From: Gigaspora margarita
Lineage: Eukaryota > Glomeromycota > Glomeromycetes > Diversisporales > Gigasporaceae
Length of the DNA: 64,000 bases
NCBI GenBank assembly: GCA_009809945.1
Contig: WTPW01000433.1
Span: 322,164-386,163 of the forward strand
Direction of reading: 5' to 3'
How positions within the stretch are numbered: the stretch's first letter is position 1; every line of letters starts with the position of its first letter. The position numbers were made by a program, and so were the translations under genes. Under the pieces are notes generated by a model that ran no database searches, was not told where the DNA came from, and saw only the letters and a list, made by a program, of their open reading frames with translations. Of the stretch, positions 21,764 through 34,262 are shown piece after piece.

Positions 21764-23480
21764 TATCGATTACAAACTAGTAAGATATATATCGATAATC
21801 AACACCCCTGCTAATTATTATCAATAGTGATAGTAATCGATATATATCTTGTTAAATCAATATATATCTAATATGATATCAATTCTGCAATTAATAATTA
21901 TTATATTCACATAATCATGCTTTTTGCAAATTTTTAAATATTTTACAGGTTTTGCAAGTTTTCACAAGTTTTCTAAAATTTTTATTTATTTATTATTATT
22001 ATATATTATATTTTAAATTAAATATACAATATTCGCAAGTTTTTACAAAATTTTATTTTATTTATTTATTATTATTTAATATTTTAAATATTACATATTT
22101 TATTATATATTATTATAAAAAAACGACAAAAAAAAATAAAACCAAAAAAAACAAAACTGAAAAAATAACAAAAAAAAAAGAAAATGACTACTTTCGCACT
22201 TCGTCACATCTAATTCACTTATTTTCTCACTCTGCAGTTAGCTATTATTTTCTTTTTTGGTTTAACTATTATATTTGCTTATATTTGCTTATATTTGCTA
22301 CTTCTTGAAAGTAGCAAAGAAATTAGAATTAGTGTTCTTGTAAAGTGCTAGAAAAGTTAGATTGTTTTTTTGCAAAGTTCTAAAGCAAGTAAGAAATAAA
22401 TAAAATAAAATTAAATTAAAAAAAAAGTAAAAAAAGAAAACAAACAAAAAACAAAAATGTAAGCAAACTAAATAAAAAATAAACAAAGCCTCAAATCACT
22501 ATTTCTTTAAGTTCATATTCTTGCAATTTAGAAATCATCAAAGGTTTTCACAAAGTGCTGAAATAAATAAATAAAAATAAAAATTAAAGAAATAAGTAAA
22601 AAGAAAACAAACAAAAAAAATGAAATATAAGCAAACTAAATAAAAAAATAAAAACCCAAATCTCCATTTCTTTGAAGTAGAGTTCATGACAATATTGCCA
22701 AAATCAAGTTGTATATATTTTTGCAAATGTCAGAAAAGTCTAAGTTTGCTTGCAAAGTGTTGAAAAAGTCTAGGTTATTTTTCTCATGAATAAAATAAAT
22801 TAATAAAAAAATAAAAAAAAAACAAACAAAAAAGAACAAAAAACGTTAAATGAAGCACCAACTAAATCTTGATTTCTTTAAAGGAGTGTTCTTCGAAATT
22901 TAGACATTGTCATAAAATCAGTTGTGTGCTCTTACAATGTGTTGAAAGGCTGTGTTGATCTGTGCATAGTTTCAAAAAGTTGTTGGATTTCTTGCAAAGT
23001 ACTAAAAGTTAAAGAGGTGTTTTTATAAAAATAAAATAAAAAAATTAAAATATAATAAATAAAAAAAAAAAATGAAAAAACAAAATAAAACTAAACAAAA
23101 TTAAACGAAACTAAATGAAATGAAATGAAACCAAAAAAAAACAAAATGAAAACAAAAAAACAATGTAAAAGTGATAGAAGATCTAAATTATAAACAAAAA
23201 AAATAAACAAAGATCTAATCTGATCTTGTACTATTATCATTGAAACATTTTGAAATATTTCAAAAATATTAGTCAAACGCACTCTTGGTATGATCCAGAG
23301 TACAAATTTACTGATCCAGCTTGATTTCCCAGTTCCAAAATATTTTGAATATATTCAAAATATTAAAAAAAANAAAAAAAAAGAAAAAAAAAGAAAAGAA
23401 GAAAAAGAAAGAAAGAGAGAAGAAAAGGGAGAAAAAAGAAAAAGAAGAGAGAAAAAAAGGGAAAAAGAAGTAAAAATAGT
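21764..23480. repeat. Low-complexity A-rich repeats, about 200-260 bp period
   Basis: From about 22300 to 23160, A-rich tracts (AAATAAAATAAA, AACAAACAAAAAA) alternate with a block holding TTGCAAAGTGCTGAAA, GATTTCTTTAA and GTTCTTG words, four degenerate units. 23370-23470 is a GAAAA/GAGA polypurine tract with one N at 23373. All ORFs here follow from composition. Confidence 0.6.
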
Positions 23481-23860
23481 ACAAAATGCTTTTTTTTTTT
23501 CTATGCTTATTATTTTTTTTTTAAGTTTTTTTTTTATAATTTATACTATATATATTTATAATCTATACCAAATTATAAATCAAATGGGCTTAAAAAATTT
23601 TTTATCTTTTTTTTTTTTACCCGGTGACAGGTCAAAACATTATATAATCATTAAAGATCTGTTAATCATTATATATTATTTCAAATAATTCCAATTATAT
23701 TTGATTTATAGATATAGAATGATTTAATATAGAAAATGATATATATCGATTTAGATATATATTAATTTTTATCTAATTAATCGATATATATTATATTTTA
23801 TAATCAATATTAAAATGATTAAGTGTTATATATTGATCAATATCTATATATAAAATTTCC

Positions 23861-24200
23861 TGATGATATTAAAAAGGCCTATTTCGTAATTTTTTTGAAA
23901 AATGAGTTTTTATTAGATTCATGTAAATTTCAACATGATTGACATTTTTCAATTATAAATGAAGATTGATTTGCATAATAAAAAATGGAGGTAATGTAAA
24001 AGAAAAATTACATGAGTCTGCCTAAGGACAAGTGCATCACGAGATTACCTAATAGTCACCTGTAATCTTTAACTAATCAAAATTGTGAAATTTGCTTAAT
24101 CCCAGATCAGCCTAAAAATCAAAACAAACAATTAAACTCAATTATCTCAAAATAATCTATATGTCAAAATGGGCCATTTTAATATGAGGCACCCCATATA
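23861..24200 (-). mobile_element. TA-flanked MITE, subtype 1, reverse copy
   Basis: Reverse complement of 17794-18142; the right end is AATATGAGGCACCCCATATA. The left terminus has lost the outer GGAGTGCCTC word and begins at a TGATGATATTAAAAAGGCC junction. Confidence 0.7.
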
Positions 24201-24260
24201 TTGATATATTTTTGATTTATATAGATGGTATTACAAGAACTTACTTATTTGTGCCGTAAT

Positions 24261-25647
24261 TAGGGTTGCAGCCCAAACTTACTAGTTTGGGATTTGGTAG
24301 AATTCCAAATAGTATTTACTAGGTTTCGTAAAATGTCTCTAGTTTGCCGTAATGTCAAACATTCGGATATATAAATTATATTATGACTAGATATCCCAAA
24401 TTTTTTACATGTAAAATTGGGTATGGAACTCATCCCAAACAAAGAGATCATTTAAAGTTCGTTACCTTAGCCAATAAGATCATGAAATTTTGACATCAAA
24501 CTGATGAATAAGTATCAGATAAATATCAAATACAAGACTTACTGATATACTATATTTAGTTCATAGGATGACCAGTAACTTATTTATAAACTTATAAAGT
24601 ATTTTTTGAGAACGTAATGTTTTACCAACAAAAAAATTACTATGAAAGCAGACTCTAGCTCTAAACGAACATAGATATTCATTGTTAAAAGTAATCTAAC
24701 TCTCCAAGAACTTCACTTAGGTGCGAATATTTTTACTATATACTGCTAATACTAGTTATATTAACTGTATATAAGTTTTAAATGCCAAAATGGTCATTAA
24801 AAAAAGAAGATTGAAATGTTACATGTAAGCTTTATACTTGAAACTTTGAGTGCACAGTTTAATATGCTATATATAGTAGGCTTGTACTAATGTTTACTGT
24901 ATATTTTATATTTATAAAATTATATTACAAAAATAATAAATTTAACTTTGGGTTAAGTAGTAGTCGATAATATGTATGTGTTATTGTTTATTAATAATTG
25001 TGACAGATTATAATGAAATCCAGATTAAAATGAAATTATAGTATAAAATCTCGAAAACTAAAGTTTTTGGGGTGCATTTTTTAGGGTTTTGGGTTAAGGT
25101 TAGGGTTAGTTTTAAAGAAAATTATAATAAACAAATATTAATGGGGTTTTAGAAGGTTAGCAGATTAAGTAAAAAATGTAGATTTCATTTTAAATTATAA
25201 TCTGCAACAATAATTATATGGGCTAAAGATTATGTGTGCTATTTGGCGTCTTTAATAAAGATCATGGTAGCTTAAAATAAGATAGAATTATTTTAATTAC
25301 TTTTCAAAATGTAATAAAGAATAAAAGATAGCTTCATTGATAATCTATTCACATTGAATTAGTTGATCGATTAGAGCATGGGTTTATTAATAATAAATAT
25401 CAATTTACGTATTATTTATCTATTTCTAAAAAGAGACAAATTCTTTTTGCATCCATTAATAGTTTGTAAGCTTTTTAATATGATGTTCTTTTTGTTTTTT
25501 AGTAGTTTTTGAGTTTGACACTATATACCGAAATGGGATACATATTTGGGTTTTAGTTATGAACCCAAACTAGGTAGAAATACCGATTCCCAAACCCAAA
25601 CTAAGTAGAAACGCTGTAACTAAAAAAAGAGTTTGGGCGCAACCCTA
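24261..25647. mobile_element. hAT-like element, 1.4 kb
   Basis: Ends are TAGGGTTGCAGCCCAAACT and the inverse of TAGGGTTGCGCCCAAACTC. Flanking 8-mers are GCCGTAAT (24253-24260) and GCTGTAAT (25648-25655), 7 of 8 identical. Subterminal CCCAAACT words repeat at both ends. No transposase ORF. It contains the MITE at 24999-25213. Confidence 0.72.
24999..25213. mobile_element. Nested MITE
   Basis: Inverted ends with GACAGATTATAATGAAATC on the left and GATTTCATTTTAAATTATAATC on the right (differing by a short insertion). The middle has GGTTAAGGTTAGGGTTAG. About 215 bp. Confidence 0.5.
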
Positions 25648-25655
25648 GCTGTAAT

Positions 25656-26139
25656 GCAACCCAAAAAAGGAAATTTAATTTTGTGTGTAAAAATGCAAAG
25701 TTAGGGTTAGGAGATTAGCTTTAGGAGGTATAGCTATAGTAGCTGTCCATTATATATAAAATTTCGTCTCCCACATTTTTAATTAGTGCACAAAGGTCAA
25801 TATAAACACTAGTTTTGGTGTATTTTCACTTTTTTCTTCTTTTGCACGTGTTCAGAATTCATGTTGGGCTGATCCGGAATGATCAAATTCGAACTCACTG
25901 ATTGGTAGTTGCCTTTTTAGGGGTCAGTTAAAGTGGAGTGAAATTTAGTTTGGGTTAGGGTTACTGGTACCTTTTTGATGCAGTTAAAAGGATTTTTATA
26001 TATAGATATCAAGAATTCAATTTATGCAGTATGTAGATTATATATTGAGTTAACTCCGCTTTAACCAACCCCTTTTTAGGAGTTTGTATTACTGGCACAA
26101 ATAAGTAAAGTCGGTATAACAACTGTACGTACGTACGAT
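25656..26139. other. Non-coding, no clear feature
   Basis: Contains two TTAGGGTTAGG-like words (25700, 25945) and a CCTTTTTAGGGGTCAGTTAA / TTAACCAACCCCTTTTTAGG inverted pair (about 25912 and 26060), suggesting a further small MITE. No gene. Confidence 0.45.
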
Positions 26140-26420
26140 GGCATTCACTAATTTCCCCCGCCTTTGCCGATCTTTTGCCGATCTGACCAATCAGAACACA
26201 AGATCAGGTGTAACGTAACAATCAAAACAACAATCGCTCTTTTTTGAAAAATCACATTTATCATAAAAACTCGCCTAAGAAACCACCTTTTGCTAACTAG
26301 CAAAAAAAAAATTCCTTGCAAAATTTTAGTATAATGCCGCCTTCTAACCCGGCACTAACCCTAACCAAGATATCACATTTTAAAAAGAAGTGACATGCAA
26401 AAAATTCTAGCCAATCAGAG
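26140..26420 (-). mobile_element. Family A MITE, divergent copy
   Basis: Landmarks ACAAGATCAGGTGTAACGTA, CACTAACCCTAACC and GACCAATCAGA occur in the family A order, reversed. It lies directly upstream of the promoter of F-box copy 2. Confidence 0.55.
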
Positions 26421-26439
26421 AAATTAGTAAAAACTGTAT

Positions 26440-26535
26440 GATGCTACACAGTACGAATATATGTACTGTACATTTAAGACTATACCAGATTTAACCTTTT
26501 TTTCGTTATTAAAAAAAAAAACAAATAATTAATTC
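26440..26535 (+). promoter_or_regulatory. Conserved F-box promoter block, copy 2
   Basis: Carries ATGCTACACAGTACGAATAT, then GACTATACCAGATTTAACC and TTCGTTATTAAA before the ATG. Closest to the block at 39540-39635 (ACTATACCAGACTAAAC), so copies 2 and 5 form a promoter subtype. Confidence 0.5.
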
Positions 26536-28041
26536 ATGGTATCAAAAATATTTATGGGCAATATGCCCGAATTAATAGAAAATATTCAATGAATTACTTC
26601 TTTATACTCATGTGCACTTGTGAGCCGACATTGGTGCAAAATGTCAATTCCTATTCTTTGGCAAAAGCCATTTCCATTTAATCAAAATCCATTATTCATT
26701 TTTCAGTATATTTCATCTCTTTACGAAAAACAAAAAATTCGGTTTGAAAAAATATGGAATAAATATAACATTTCCAAATGCACTATTTAATTATGCAATG
26801 TTTTTAAAGGTTCTTGATTTATTCAATCTAGAAAGGATAGCTAAAAAATGGTTCAATTACCCGCTTATTACCTGTTATTTAATTTCATCAGTATGTTGCT
26901 TAATTAATGTGTTACTTAAATTATTTGTTAAGAGTGGAGCAACATTACATGAATTATATTTATGTTTCTCTGATTATCGAGTTAGGCAAGAGATCCTTAA
27001 ACCAGAGTTCTTCAACTTGTTAGAACAAAATGAATTATTTTCTCACAACTTCAAATATTATCTTTGGGTCCGATACCAAATTTATACACAGAAAATTTTA
27101 CTGGATTATTAAACATCTTGGCAAAAAATGCTACAAAAATTAATGATCTGAGACTTTATGAATTTTATTCTGATTATAAACTACAATTTGCTCATGCACT
27201 TATATGCATTATTAAATCACAAGAGCAACTTAGGCAGTTTAGCTTAGTCAGTGGAGAAGAAAATCCTACGGAATTTTATGATCATGACATCATTTCAGCT
27301 TTAGAGAGCCAAAATAATTCATTGCAGGAAGTTGTAATTCAGTTTTGTTATTTCAGCGCAGAGTTCAATGTGTTAATGAATTTTAAAAATTTAGAAATAC
27401 TTCATATTAGAAATTGTAATAATGAGCAAATATTAGAGGCAAGTCTTACCACTTTAGAATTTACTGATTACATTATTGATTCATCGAACATAGTACAAAT
27501 TTTAAAAAAATCTGGTACATTATTACAACGACTAAAACTTGAATCAAAAGAAAAAAAAATTTGGGAAGAATCGCTATTACTAGAGACACTTAAGTCCTTT
27601 TGCCCAAATATTACATATCTCAACATTTCAAATATTGTACTTTCCACACAATTCCTAGATCTTATTGGTAATTTACAAAAACTTCAATTTCTTACTTTAT
27701 GGGATTTTTATGTAATACTAAAGGATGAGCCAGAAATACTAGTTATACAGTTTGCAAAACTATTGCCATTAACATTGCAGTATCTTGACTTAAGGAATTC
27801 TCGTTTAAATTCATATATTAATATTTTGCTCAATAATTGCAATGCACCTTTAAAAAATCTGCTAATTGATCTCCCTGATTATGAGAAAAAAGTTAAAACT
27901 TTAATCGAATTCTGTAAATGAAAAAGATCTTTGAATTATGTGGGTGTAGAACATTGGATCAATTTGGAGGATAATATTAAAGAAGAAGTGGAAGGATATG
28001 TTGTTTTGATGTCATGTAAATGCATTGTTGTTAATTGCTAA
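26536..28041 (+). pseudogene. F-box pseudogene (copy 2)
   Basis: Homologous throughout to copies 1, 3 and 4. The ATG at 26536 is followed by the expected first codons, but a deletion after residue 17 brings TGA at 26590. The F-box words (SCALVSRHWCKMSIPILW) are readable afterwards in a shifted frame. Another frameshift lies near 27060, between the 26744-27112 and 27064-27921 reading frames. A CGA-to-TGA type change stops the frame at 27919-27921, although the sequence continues in that frame to the family stop at 28039-28041 (ending IVVNC). The middle resembles copy 1 (EFYSDY, ALICIIKSQEQL), the C-terminus copy 3. Probably dead. Confidence 0.82.
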
Positions 28042-28881
28042 TTTCTACATGTAAATTCCTTTTGTAATAAATTTTTATAACTAATCTTTAAACAAGTTAG
28101 CATCATTTATTAATTTTGATGTTGTTATGTTTACTATACAAATAAATAAAATAGTGCATCAATAAATTTTAGTAATATTATGCTTAAAATATTTCCTGTG
28201 TTTCTTAAGTAGATCTAATAAAGTTCTCTAAAAATTAATGGTTAACATTTAAAAATAATTTTATTAAATGGAAAAATTTTATCCTGATTTAAGCTCTAGT
28301 GTAGTATTGTACGGTTAGGTTTCTCAAATGCAACCCTTAAATGCACTGCCATCCAATGCAACCTTTAACTCTGGCCCAAATATGTATATATCAATTCTCC
28401 ATCAATGAAAATTTCTCTATTTATAAATTTAGATGTCGAAAGCTGCTTCTATGATATATTATAATGTCATTGTTTACTTAGAATGTTAATATAGCAAAAT
28501 TAATTATTATTATAAAAATTTTACAAATTAAAATTGCTATAATTTGTATTAAGTTTATAGGTTCTAAATTTAAGATTTTAAAAAGTTTGTCAAGAATGAA
28601 AATAAAATGTATCTTTCAAAAAAATTATAAAAGGTTTTTTAATAATTTTAATATATGATTTGTTTTTATGATCTTAATAAAAATATTTATTTATTAATAT
28701 TGGGTTTCAGAATTAATATTTGACTTCTGATTTCTGACAAAATAGGTGGCATATTTTTTGCAAAAGAAGTAAATTACATATTATATTTTTTTTAACGTAG
28801 ATACTTTGTTCACAAAATAACTTACTGGAGATGTTTATCAAAAAAGCTAATTTTATTCTACTTAATTTCTGGATCAGAGTT
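28042..28881 (+). repeat. Duplicated downstream flank of F-box copy 2, first part
   Basis: Matches copy 1 at 7926-8690. AATAAA candidates are at 28141-28150 in the shared AATAAAATAGTGCATCA word. The flank is interrupted by the LINE and resumes at 36728. The ORF 28713-28958 on the minus strand is not gene-like. Confidence 0.65.
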
Positions 28882-28897
28882 TTAAAATGGAAATTAA
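28882..28897 (+). repeat. LINE target-site duplication, left
   Basis: TTAAAATGGAAATTAA, identical to 36712-36727. Confidence 0.85.
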
Positions 28898-29181
28898 AAC
28901 TCTTTCCAGTTACATTGAAAATCACAACAAAATTGGAAAAAAATAAACAAATACACAATATTGTCGCAATAATACTAGTTGATACATAACTAATTAATTA
29001 ACTAACTATATTCCCTATCTTCAGCTGTACAGAAACCACCATTAAGAGGAACTGGAAAACAGCCCTACTCACACCATCGTCCTTTCATTGACTAACGCCT
29101 TCCCTTTGGGGAAAGGAAACACAACTCCGTAAAGGGTTAATACACATAGACAAAACCCAACTGGTACATAACAATAGCGAG

Positions 29182-31488
29182 ATGCCAAAACATAAGAAAA
29201 AGGCCAAACACGGACATCAATCAACACCTCTAGACACTACGTCTAACCACCACACTGTTCTACCCGCTGAAAAAATAAACTTGGACGCCTCTACTCAACA
29301 AAATACACTAGAAAGTAGCAATCCCAGCTCACCCCCAACAAATCCAGTAATGACGTCATCACAACAAAACACAACTATAATCCAGAAAACTCCCACGATC
29401 ATGGACATCACATGGCCAGATAAAGAACACACAACAACAAATCAGGATGCTCCCACGGGTATGAATACTACTGGATCAGGAACACAGAACCCATATCCAA
29501 CTGACCAAAATAATCATGCCCCGGCCCAATCTACAACACCGATGGACACAGAAGTGATGATCCCACTAGCCGACCTACCTACCAGACTGGAGATTGCCAG
29601 AGAGATTGTTCCGACCCTACAATATACCCTGGATACATCAATGCCCCATACAGATGAAACTGATAGCCAGGATGGAAGTGTAATGGACACTGACTCTAAC
29701 CACACAATACAAGATGAAGACATACCAGACAAAGGGAAACAACCCAGCTACAGTCAAGTTGTCTCAGGAACAAAAATATCAAGAGTGACTAGAACACCGA
29801 ACCCGTTCAAGCTAGAAAGAGAAACAAAATGGACCAAACAATTTAACTCTGCCTTAGCAAAATTAAAAAAGCTCAATTACCTAAGTTCGATACAAAAACT
29901 TGAAATCGCAACAAAATCAGAGGAAGCCTGCCCACCAAGGAAGGTCTACTAGAATTCATCAAATACAAACTAAATATGCTCCCTCCCTCTCACTCGATTC
30001 CACCTGCGATCTCGATGAAGTTCAAACACAAAGAACAGCATTTTTCCGTAGCTTTACTTGCATGAATGCGAATAGATCTCAACACCAAATCGAATTTAAT
30101 AACTTATTCATACAAGCCCTTGACTCCTATACAAAACAACATAACGTTCTTGCTACCAACAAACATAATAGAAACCAGATATTCGAACTTGTGTGTGCAA
30201 AATTGGCGATTGATTATCTAACAAATCTAAACATCTTTGAATTAGACGCCTGGGAAATTACTAGATACGTCCTATACCTATCAAATTTTGCAAAAATCAA
30301 TATAGAAATGAGCTTTGATGAAATTCGCCTTATTGTATCTGAAGCTTTTATGGATACAAAAGTTGAACTCCCAGAAAACTACACTACAATGCATCAGGAA
30401 ATACACGTAGCACTTCCTTTCAACCTACCAATAGAGAATTGTCAATACCTTGGCTCAAGTATTAAAATCCTGAGAAGGGTTTTTAAATTTGATGTACTTC
30501 CAGACTGCTATATCGCTGACTCTCGAGCTCCCCTTCCTGCCTCATGAACGATTTGAATGACACAGTAAAAAAAATGTTTCCAATCACCAAATTGGAACAC
30601 CTGAAAGACCTATCTGAATATAGACGTACACTTTAGAAATACTATACCTTCACGAGAATTCCAGATAGTTACTTCCAATTACCCACACCTAAGCCACCAC
30701 TTCCTCTTACCCCACAGGAACTAACCCCGAGATTGAAAGAACAATTTCCATTCCTCCCTCGGAATGAGGAAGACTTTAAAGAGCACGTGAGAGCACTCAG
30801 AGCAGTCTATAAATTCAATAGACTACTGAATGACTATTTAATTCCATGCAAACGCCTCCCTGACAATCCGCTTAACTTGGGATGGAAAGGCACCACCTTC
30901 CCTATGACCACAAAGAAAGAGGTCAATGACTTCCTAGAGGCAATCCCACACTACTACAACTTACCGGAACCCTTACCTTTAGCATATGCCAACTTCAATT
31001 ATACCTACAAACCTACCTTACCAGAACAAGTGAATGAGGTAGTCCTAGTAAATATAACAACTCCAATTAAAAGTAGAAAGGAATTATCGATAGCAGCTCA
31101 GGCCCTACGCGAGCACTACTACTTCTACAAGATCCCTGAATCTTGGATCGAAATTGAAACAACTGAACCAATGACAAAATTAACTAGAGATAGAAATCTA
31201 TACTACCTTTTACCCAAAAAGAGCTCGAACAAAACCTAAAGGATAGAAACATTACAGATATAGAGATACCAATTAAAAAACATCAAAAGATTGAAAGCAC
31301 GGTAGATTAACTTCATGACAAGTTCATATTCGCAAATGCTCCTAGCTACTTGTTTGACCACCTCGAAGGCCTACCACAAACTGGGTTCGACCTATTTGAG
31401 GAAGTGCCCACTCCAACCAAAAAAACAACAAATATCAAAGACATAGATATACGCATGACCGAACAAACAACTACCGACCCCAAAATTA
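29182..31488 (+). pseudogene. LINE ORF1 (nucleic-acid-binding-type protein), broken
   Basis: Begins MPKHKKKAKHGHQ, a basic start, then about 150 residues rich in Ser, Thr, Pro, Gln and Asp, then SYSQVVSG and a basic stretch. The frame shifts near 29900-29950 into the 29900-30547 frame, stops at 30545, and continues with an in-frame TAG near 30634 into 30733-31239. A recurring motif of the form (F/Y)-x-F-x-x-(I/L)-P-x-(S/C)-Y occurs five or six times at 155-170 base spacing (near 30484, 30640, 30808, 30950, 31117, 31330). No zinc knuckle is visible. The role, binding the element's RNA, is inferred from LINE ORF1s generally. Confidence 0.65.
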
Positions 31489-32636
31489 ATGGTTGAACAA
31501 ACAAAAGGCAAAAGTTCATCCTCGATGACTACAAGAATTTCACCCGACAATAATAATAATCCTATTGATACACCAAATAATATAGACATTACTCCTCCAA
31601 CAATAAGCAAACAACTTGTAATAGATCAAAATGAGATTAATATTGCCACTCACAACATTAGAGGCATGTCCAAGCTCAGAAAAATACACGACTGGATTGA
31701 CTATTGTCTAGAATCCAACCTTCACATAATTGCTCTAACAGAAACGAAACTGACTACCACTAGAGCAACTAATCTAACTAACCAGCTATATTCCTTCTTT
31801 ACCTCCAACTTTGAGACACAGAACCTACCCCANAGTGGACCCAGTCTTGGTACCNNACTAATNGTCTGTAACCAACTCCAACTGTANATACATAATATTC
31901 AAACCCTACCAGGCACCGTAATATACATCGACTTCTACTTTCCAAATAACAAGACACGAATAATATCTACATACCTGCCATCGGCCACTAATCACCACCA
32001 ACTTAACAAGCTAACTCAAGAAAAATACTTTAGATGGTTTCTAGAGGCAAAAAACAAAAACTGGAATGTGTTTCTTTTAGAAGACTTAAACGCAAACCTA
32101 CTTCGAGATAAAAGACTCCCCTTTTCAAAAATCTGCTGGCCACTAATGCTCTTAGCCTCTTATCATTTTACGACATCACTGAACCAACCTGGACAAGCTC
32201 TACTGCCAGTAGCCAAATAGATAATATTTGGATACCCTCAGAAATGTCCCAAAAAACAGGCAAACCAACCATCACTGATGCTAGATTTATTACAAACAGT
32301 GACCACAAAATTATCTCGACTACTTGGCACATAGAGATTTACAAACAAAATACTCCTCGTAATAAAAAGCGAAAAAGAAAGATTTATCACTATGCCAAGA
32401 TGACGAAAGAAAATTGGGAGAACTTTACTGCTAATGTTAACATGGCCTTTAAAGATGATCAAAGCACAGATAACTTGACTTGCAACTCGCATGAGTTAAA
32501 CAAAGCCTGGCACACCTGGTCTGCCACAGTGAAAATAATAATCAACAGCACATCCCATACACCTATACCAGTCCTAAAAATTTTAACTCCTTGTCACTTA
32601 AAGCTACCACCTCCATCTGGTGCTAAAAGCTATTAA
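31489..32636 (+). pseudogene. LINE ORF2, apurinic-type endonuclease domain, broken
   Basis: Motifs of the exonuclease-endonuclease-phosphatase fold appear in order: IATHNIRGMS (31645), ALTETKL with the catalytic Glu (31735), then LEDLNANLL where the usual motif is GDFN (about 32085), and SDHKIIS with the catalytic Asp-His (about 32300). The reading frame changes between 32220 and 32244. The endonuclease nicks target DNA to prime reverse transcription. Ns occur within the domain. Inactive as written. Confidence 0.78.
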
Positions 32637-34262
32637 CCGATGCCTTAGACTCCTAACAACGAAACCTCCTGACATCATATTGGAAAAATGCAACAAATTC
32701 TTACATACGACCTCGACCCTCGCTAAACTTGAAATCATCCCCCTTTCCCAATCAGACATTGACTCTCCTTCTGCAACAATCTCTCAACTACAACAAATTA
32801 AACACACAATTTGGACGGCACGTAACCTGGAGAAGCTCCAAGAACAATCCAATAGAATTCAACACTTCGTCAATTGACGTTATAATAATTTTAAAGAAAA
32901 TACCAGTAGAATGATAGATAGCATTCTCAAACGTAGACCAGACCCCGTGCGTACTAATAAAATAATCCTTCCTGATCAGGTCTTAACAGACAGATCTGAA
33001 ATAAAGACACATATACGATCACATTTTATGTCAAGGACCAGAAACAACCCACCCGACTCCACACATGAACAAGAATGGGAAGAGGCCTACCTCCCAATAG
33101 ACAAAATTGACCCTACATTTTATGAACCATTAACCCAGCTGATTACAATGACAGAACTGCAAGAAACTATTAACAAAACACCAATAAACAAAGCCACTGG
33201 ACCACTTGCTATTGCAAATGAGATCCTCCAACACCTCTCACAATCGGTACTAACCATACTACTAAAAATCTTTAATCATTGCATTACTTTGAGTGAGGCA
33301 CCAAAACAATGGCTATGGGCAAACATTTGGCCCATCCCCAAAAAACAAGAATACAGATATGACCTCAGAACAACACATCCCATAACTCTCATAGAACATA
33401 TACGCAAATGCTTTACCAAGATTCTGACTTCGAGAATGACCCATATCTTAATGAAGAATGATATACTCTCACCACACAACTACACCGCCTTCCCGCACCA
33501 ATCAACTATCCAACTGTAGCGCAGTTCACACAAATCCTAGAAGATGCCCTAGTATGCCATAAAGAAATTTGGGCATTATCGCAAGACATGTCGAAAGCAT
33601 TTGACTCTGTTCATATTAACACACTATCAAAAGCACTCCACCGCATAAAAATCCCCACTACCATAATAAACCTTCTCACCTATCTACTTTCAAATCGAAC
33701 AAATCAAGTCATTACCGACCTAGGCTTCACTGACACCTATTCGGTACAGGATGGGATCGACCAAGGAGAGACCTTTTCTCCGCTGCTATGGAAAGTCTAT
33801 TATGACCCCCTCATTTCAACAATACAAAAGGAATTTACTGGATATACTTGTTGCATCCCCACCAATCCGTCCAAACAAATCAACACCTCAGTAATGGCCT
33901 ATATGGACGATGCCCTTTGGATTGCTCCGGACCGTCAAATCCTAATCAATATATTACATAGGGCTACTAGCTTCTACAAGCTAAATAACATAAAAGTTAA
34001 CCCACTCAAATCATTTCTGATCACTAACTCGCACACTGCAACAAAATCTGTCAACTTTGATGGGGTTGAAATTGAAGTCCTACCCTACAATACTCCATTG
34101 AAATATCTCGGAACTTGGTTCTCTGTAAACAGAACGCCCAACCAAATCCAAAAAATAATAATCTCTGAAATCAAGACTAATCTTAAAAAACTACCATTTG
34201 CAAAAATCACGGAGAAACAGGCAGCTTACATTTACAACCATGTTATTCTACCACGCTTTTAA
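32637..34262 (+). pseudogene. LINE ORF2, reverse transcriptase domain, broken
   Basis: Signature blocks are NKATGPLAIANEIL (normally GPDGI), then in another frame QDMSKAFDSV with the first catalytic Asp, DGIDQGETFSPLLW, and AYMDDALWI with the YxDD aspartates, followed by LKYLGTWFS. The fragments are 32620-32877, 32911-33519 and 33588-34262, separated by stops or frameshifts; TAA closes the last near 34262 and the reading continues in the same frame after it. The catalytic residues survive, so damage is mainly frame-breaking. Confidence 0.85.

Noticed and set aside
21952-23688. Several small ORFs (Phe/Tyr/Lys rich) in A/T tracts
   Set aside because: Low-complexity reading of A- and T-runs within degenerate repeats; one contains an N.
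25690-25970. Interstitial telomere (TTAGGG-like words)
   Set aside because: Only one or two units at each place, embedded in MITEs; no array.
29514-29732. Minus-strand ORF within the LINE, and others at 31392, 32238, 33276, 35536 and 36224
   Set aside because: Shadows of the LINE coding strand; no domain.
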